Assembly: GCA_036346255.1 (NCBI GenBank) | Contig: CM070638.1 | Location: 42,098,394 to 42,162,393 of the forward strand | DNA length: 64,000 nucleotides | Direction of reading: 5' to 3' | DNA from: Ampelocalamus luodianensis | Lineage: Eukaryota; Streptophyta; Magnoliopsida; Poales; Poaceae | Shown: positions 58,900 through 64,000 of the stretch, one piece after another | How positions within the stretch are numbered: position 1 is the first letter of the stretch | Layout: the number at the start of each line of letters is the position of its first letter | Position numbers and translations under genes: made by a program | Notes under the pieces: model-generated | Told to the model about the DNA's origin: nothing | The model's database searches: none | The model's input: only the letters and a program-made list of their open reading frames with translations

Positions 58900-59937
58900 G
58901 CCTCCTCGGTGAAAGGTGGTTCACTCGAACCATGCTCGCACCACAGGTCTTACGAATAATCTTAGTCGGCGGTGACCGCTCCTGCCGCGTCCTCCATTAG
59001 GACGAGGGCCTGCAACACTGAGGGCAAGCGCTGGCGTAGTGGCCCTTATTGTGGCAACGAAACAAGTAACCTCGCCGCCGGATTGCGGAGGCCGCTCTGT
59101 CCGGATCGCAGCGCACGTGGTCAAACACGGCCTGCGGTGGGCGGGAGTGGTGCAGATGGCCTCGGCCGGTGGAGCAAAGAACGGACCAGTCGGTGGCGCC
59201 GGCACCGAGGACGAACAAGGTGGTGTGAGTAGACCGATCGCCTCCCATTTGCGCTATGGACTCGCCAGCGCTTTGCCTTATGCTCTGCAACAATGGCCTT
59301 ATCCACTAAGGCACGGAAATCGAGAAGTCCACAATAGATAGCTTGTCCTGCGGCTCTTCTGGACAAGCCATCCATAAACTTCTCCCGCTTAGCCTCATCT
59401 GAGGCCACCTCTCCGGAGCATAACGAGCCGGATGATTGAACTCGCAGTACTCCGTCCACGCACTTGCGCCCTTGCTTGAGCGCGAGGAATTCTTTCTTCT
59501 TGAGCTTCATCGGCCATCGAGGATGTGGGCCGACGAAAGCGACCGAACTCCTCCCACGCGACCACATGGCCCGCGGGCTGCATGGCGAGATAGTTCTCCC
59601 ACCATGAGTGCCGCGCCTCAGGCCGGTGGGGCGCGAAGAGTGCCTTATCTGCGCCGACATCGAGCTATGTTGAGCTGGCTCAACCATGCGCACCAATCGT
59701 CCGCATCGAGAGGGTCCTCTGAGCGGAGAAAGTCGGCGGTGTGTACGGAGGAACTCGCAAGTCCCCGCGAGTGCCGTGGCCGCCACCACGGCGAGAGTGG
59801 AGGTATTCCTAGCAATAACCTCCAAGATGCGGCGTCGTCCATGCGGTTCGCTCGATTCGAGCGAGAACCTCACCATGGTCGGAGGAGGGGAAGCTCCTCA
59901 TCATGACCAGCTCACACTACTGTCGTTCTCCGGCCAT
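58900..59937 (-). pseudogene. Element F gag
   Basis: The likely start is ATG at 59937-59935 (MAGERQ, then a stop where a CAG or CTG codon seems lost). Frame-switching reveals the normal order of a Gypsy gag: LEVIARNTSTLAVVAATA, LRSEDPLDADDW (about 59710), MQPAGHVVAWEEF (59580), KKKEFLALKQGRKCVDGVLR (59490), DEAKREKFMDGLS (59390), ALVDKAIVAEHKAKRWR (59300), and a CCHC-like CHNKGHYASACPQC (59010). It should build the particle. As in pol, breaks cluster at CTG/CAG positions. Confidence 0.8.
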
Positions 59938-60331
59938 CCTGCTTTCACTAAGACAAGTTAGCAACAACTCAAGAGCAAGAAAGCCCAACATTCATGAAAG
60001 CAATCGAAAACAAACACAAAGCGTAATAAAGATCAACCAAAGAAAATCGCATACATAACTACCCACTTAACACCTTACCCTATTATTCCCACGATCTTCC
60101 ATAGTTCTCCCAAAACTAATTCCACCAGATAAGTAACTACCTTTTGAAAAGGGAAGAGAGAAACCAAGTTCTCAAAACTCAAATTAGAGTAAGGTGAGAG
60201 TAGAAAACTAAGATAGGTAAGGAATAAAATCTGAGAATCTGCCTAGGTTTTCATAAACCTTTTTATGATTTGAAAATAAAACTTTCAAAATATCCTAAGG
60301 ACGACTATGCTTGGGTTGCTACGGTCAGAAT
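59938..60331 (-). other. Leader of element F
   Basis: About 390 bp between the primer-binding site and gag, AT-rich, no open frame. There is no room for the orf0 seen in the RIRE3-like element. Confidence 0.6.
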
Positions 60332-60344
60332 GGCTTTGATACCA
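60332..60344 (-). other. Primer-binding site of element F (variant)
   Basis: Reads TGGTATCAAAGCC on the minus strand, one base different from the usual TGGTATCAGAGCC. It lies four bases from the LTR end at 60349. Confidence 0.8.
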
Positions 60345-60348
60345 ACTT

Positions 60349-63300
60349 TGTGAGGACCCCAATTTATTTGGCTTGTAATGCTTAACCAACCACCTGGTCC
60401 TAGCATCACAAATCAAATAAACTGATCCTCGAGATATGTATACTTCCCAGAAAGCAGTATACACACCTCGTTACAAAATTAGACATCAACTCCATTCCAA
60501 ACATAGAGTCCAAACAACACACTACAAACGGAAGATAAACAAATAGAAGAGTTATTACGCATAATGGCCGATGTGCCACAAGATACACAAATAGACAAGA
60601 ACGACAAATGAAGCAAAGCGCCATAAGATGGCTATAAACAAAGCCAATCGTGTGCCTTCACCCACAAGGCATCCGACCGACCGCCAAGACTAGTCGCCCA
60701 AGAAACGGCAACACAACTCACGTAAGTGAGGCCCCGAGGCTCACCTTCTTCCTCTCGCAACAAAAACATTAAGCAAAGCACCGAGTACAAAGATTGTCTT
60801 TGTACCCGCAAGATCGACGTGTGAACTAGCGCACTGCTCATATGCTACATGCAGGCTTGTTCGGGAGGCCATATGTTTTATTTGCATAAAGCCAATTTTC
60901 ATTTGCAATAATATAATACGCTTTAAAGGCAAGTTTGCAATTGCTTTTAATGTTGAAATAACATGAAGGATAATAATAACAAAAGAGAAGAAGAAACCTA
61001 GAAGTGACTATCCCAATAGTCACCACAACAATAACACGAATCCCGATTCGCACCACCCATCAAATTTTAATTTAAATGTTGTAGTCTAGTTCTTGGGGCG
61101 TATCCGAGCGTATCCATAACCTAGGACGAGGCTATTCGAATAGTTTTAACCTCGCAGGTGTACCAATGTACCCACACTTGACCGCCTTTGCCAAGCACAC
61201 TTCCAAGGTATGCAGCACAGCTAAGTCCTACGAGACTGTTTCCAATATTGTGTATTAACTACGAGCCGCTCGTATGGATAGAAATCCATGCGCTTACATG
61301 GTAAAGCCGAAAAGACAACTACCCACTCGTGATAAAGCTTTTCGACAACTACCATGCTCCCACCTCCGTCCCTCCCGCGACCTCCTGCGACCGGAGCCAA
61401 TACACGCCAAAGTACTAGGTCAAGAGAGGTCCCATATACTCTAGTGTGGTTAGCACGCAAAATGCTCAGATCGGTGGCGCAAGTAACTCGGTCCTTAGCG
61501 GCTTGGGCACCTTTCGGTCACACCCAACAGATCACACAGTCTTACCATTGTGCCCAAGTCTAAATCATTTTTGTTTTCATTTTTAGTTTTGCAATTAAAC
61601 ATAGCAAAAGTCAAACATAAAGTTATAGTAGATTTTGTGTGATCAAGGTTACCGACTAAAGTCGATAACCGCCCGATTCTACCGATACTAAGCATGTCTA
61701 AGCAAAATGAAATCGTATCTACTAAGTGACAAGAAATCATCCAATGATCTCTAATCACAAAGAAATAACCTAGGCTTAGGTAGTAGAGATCAATATTTGT
61801 CTCACAGGATATGCACGACTACGATTTAACTAATCAATTTTACACAAATTAAGCAATGCATACATACAATTGAAACAAAATATTAGACTTTAAAATCTTG
61901 GGATAGGAATGATCAAACCGCTTGCACAGTCGTTGCTCAATATGTTGCGGAGGATCGTTCTCGTGGTTGCATAAATATCGAATCCTAACGATTGAACAAA
62001 GCAATGAAATAAGAGCTAATAACACCGCAAAATCAAAGATCACAAATCAACACCAATTTATACACAAAGGCTAGACTATCACAAAAAGAATGACAAATAA
62101 GCACTCTGAGACCCACTCACTTATTTGTTAGGTTAACCACAAAATCAAACCTCTTATCTGATTTTAAACTTTGGACAGACTTTGATGGTGATTGTGTGCA
62201 CATCTATTATTTAATCATCAAGTTAATATATCAACAACAGCTAGCTTCTCTAACTCAACCATTATTAACTGATATTACAGAAACTACAAAAAGCTATTGA
62301 CAACACTAACCAGTCAAGTATCCAACTAAGAAATGCTAAACAAAAATCTTCTACCTAAGATAGGATGCTAAGGATGCTCAGCTATTCATACCCCTAAGCA
62401 TCACACCTAGATTTTGCAAGGCTAACAAGTTTCAGCATGTGGCTACTACCCAAATCTTATAACACTGACAACTCAAAAGTACAGAGACAAATAAAATGAG
62501 CAGCTAACTATCCCTATGATCAAGCATGGCAAGTGCTTAGAAACTTAAAGATACCAACTAAATGATTTCATGCTAACCACCACAACAAAAAGGAGGCATC
62601 AAGTCTAACAAAACCTAATAGCAAGCATGATACAAAATTTCAGATCACTGACAACAGATAAAAATGACAACAGAGAAAAGCTACAAGGAAACTTGCACTA
62701 ATATACTTTCAAACCTCAATTACGAACTTTGATCATGCATGAGAGTGAACTAAAGAACAATCATAAGCATGATTAGCAGCTAACTAATTGGTTTTGAAGG
62801 ATTGGGCCCCATCGCTGCATGCATGCAGAGGAGCACAACTGAAAAGAACAGAGGATCTCGCGCTCTCGGACTGGATTCGCCGCCACGTGGAGGCGCGGCG
62901 AGGTGGAAACCAAGGCCAAAATGGGTCGCCGAGGATCATCAAAATCGTAGGTGGTCTCGAGGCGCCGGAGATGCATCGCGCGGCGCGGCGACGAGCTTGG
63001 CGGCGGCGGTGGGGTGACAAGTGCATCGCACTAGAGAGGAAGACAATGAAATTTAGCGCGCATGGGCATCGATGAGTTACGTGAACTCACCGGTGTGTGG
63101 CGGCAACGAGAGCACCGGAGTGGCGGCGATGAGAGCCACTGGCGCGCAAAGGCGATTAACGGCGGCAGGAGCACTGGGTGAACGAGAGGACACGAGTGAG
63201 TGGAGAAGAAAGGTGGAGTCAGTGGTGCTCACCGAGCGAAGAATTGAGCCGGAGCTCACCGGAGAAGACGCGCGGTGGAAAAAGCGGTTTCGGCCGGACT

Positions 63301-64000
63301 TGGAGAAGAAAGTCCACGCGCAGCTCCACGCACGATGAATCTGAAATTCCTTGAGGGTTTACTTCCGGGATGTGGAACACGCGCGGACGCGCCGACGATG
63401 ACCGGATCCCACCGGAGCGCTGAATGCTCGGGCGTCGCAGCCGACGCTCACGGCTCCGGAGCTGGGTGGAGAAGAAAGGCAATGGAGACAACGAGGTAGG
63501 AAAACCTCGATGGCTTTTGTAGGAGCAAAGCGAGGCGGCGAGGTGAGGCGGTGGCGGTGAAAAGACCGGAGGCGAGGCGGCAGGCATGCATGCAGCGGCG
63601 GCGAGCGAGCGAGCGAAGCGGTGCGCTGGAGCTGGCGAAGTGACGTGGCGGAAATGACCTGACAGGGATGGCCCACAAGTCAGCGAAAGGAACGAAGCGG
63701 CGCGAGCCAGAGGTTCAACTCGATCGGAAAGATGCTGACCGTTCGATCGCTAATGGACGGCTGAGATCAGTGTATGCATTCGGACAGGTCGGTTGCGCAC
63801 GCGACGTGGATCGTTCGATCTTCATCGGACGATCACGATTGATTGGACTCGGGCGGTGCGTTTAGTTGACGCGACCGAGCCAAGTGGCGTGGTCTGGTTT
63901 GAGTCGGACTCGGGTTCGAGCCCGACAAACAGTGATTTCTGATTTTGAGTTTAAAAGCTGAGAGAGTTTTAGGGAATTTTTAGAGATAGCTCCCGAGCCC
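60349..64000 (-). mobile_element. 5' LTR of element F (truncated by the window)
   Basis: Aligns with 51514-55180 of the 3' LTR. About 430 bp of it should lie beyond the window. The palindrome CTATTCGAATAG is at 61132-61143. The last 200 bp match the 3' LTR almost exactly, whereas GC-rich stretches show many small differences. Confidence 0.9.

Larger units (their letters stand above)
51514..64000 (-). mobile_element. Gypsy chromovirus 'F' (5' LTR incomplete at window edge)
   Basis: Minus-strand order: 5' LTR 60349 to beyond 64000, primer-binding site 60332-60344, leader, gag, pol with chromodomain, polypurine tract, 3' LTR 51514-55613. The LTRs are about 4.1 kb and the body about 4.7 kb. The two LTRs are almost identical over long AT-rich blocks, such as 53290-53990 against 62050-62790, so insertion was recent. 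It inserted into a RIRE3-like LTR fragment; the presumed target duplication is CCCCT (51509-51513). No orf0 is present, because the leader is only about 390 bp. The coding region is riddled with one- to two-base lesions. Confidence 0.88.

Noticed and set aside
55614..59937. Repeat-induced point mutation as the cause of lesions in element F
   Set aside because: RIP is a fungal process giving C-to-T changes, whereas these lesions are mostly small deletions and replacements at CTG/CAG.
1..64000. Transfer RNA, ribosomal RNA, and organellar or viral genes
   Set aside because: None was recognised by eye. tRNA-like matches are only the primer-binding sites of retrotransposons.

Overview
This is plant nuclear DNA, almost certainly from a grass (Poaceae). 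It contains BARE/Angela-type Copia and chromodomain (Tekay-type) Gypsy retrotransposons, a Stowaway MITE, a LINE tail, very large GC-rich LTRs, and one intron-containing gene of a receptor-like kinase family that is strongly expanded in grasses. Nothing bacterial is present. About 90% of the window is transposable elements. Most long reading frames are chance frames in GC-rich LTRs and leaders.

Layout. 1-1121: 5' end of a small-LTR Copia element on the minus strand. 2024-3623: five-exon receptor-like cytoplasmic kinase gene on the minus strand, with a Stowaway MITE in intron 2 and tandem repeats upstream. 4621-30128: a nest four levels deep. A DNA transposon with terminal inverted repeats (4621-4831 and 29592-30128) carries solo LTR A (4832-29586, target duplication GGTAA). 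LTR A carries a BARE/Angela-like Copia element (6732-27056). The Copia gag carries a RIRE3/RIRE8-like Gypsy element (11796-23713, target duplication TGTGT). That Gypsy element has a degenerate extra ORF ('orf0') upstream of gag. LTR A also holds a LINE 3' tail.

30407-45106: a series of solo LTRs with target duplications. LTR B (30407-34991, TTATG) carries a small inserted element; LTR G (35565-37172, GTTGA) sits inside a repeat array; LTR C (37650-43026, TGGTT/C) contains a large minisatellite; Copia LTR H is at 43440-45106 (TGCAG/TGCGG). 46640-51176: a PPR pseudogene on the minus strand, split by solo LTR D (46930-51003, ATAAG). 51514-64000: a young chromovirus-type Gypsy element F on the minus strand. 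Its 3' LTR and body are complete, but its 5' LTR runs off the window.

The only plausible working host gene is the kinase. The others are retrotransposon ORFs in various stages of decay. The main points to follow up are: a 12-bp palindrome (CTATTCGAATAG) kept in eight Gypsy LTR copies; the orf0; a Copia 5' LTR preceded by a stray piece of its own pol 3' end; and frame-breaking lesions in element F that fall repeatedly on CTG/CAG trinucleotides, which may be a methylation-linked sequencing artefact. All comparisons were made by eye, so identities are approximate.
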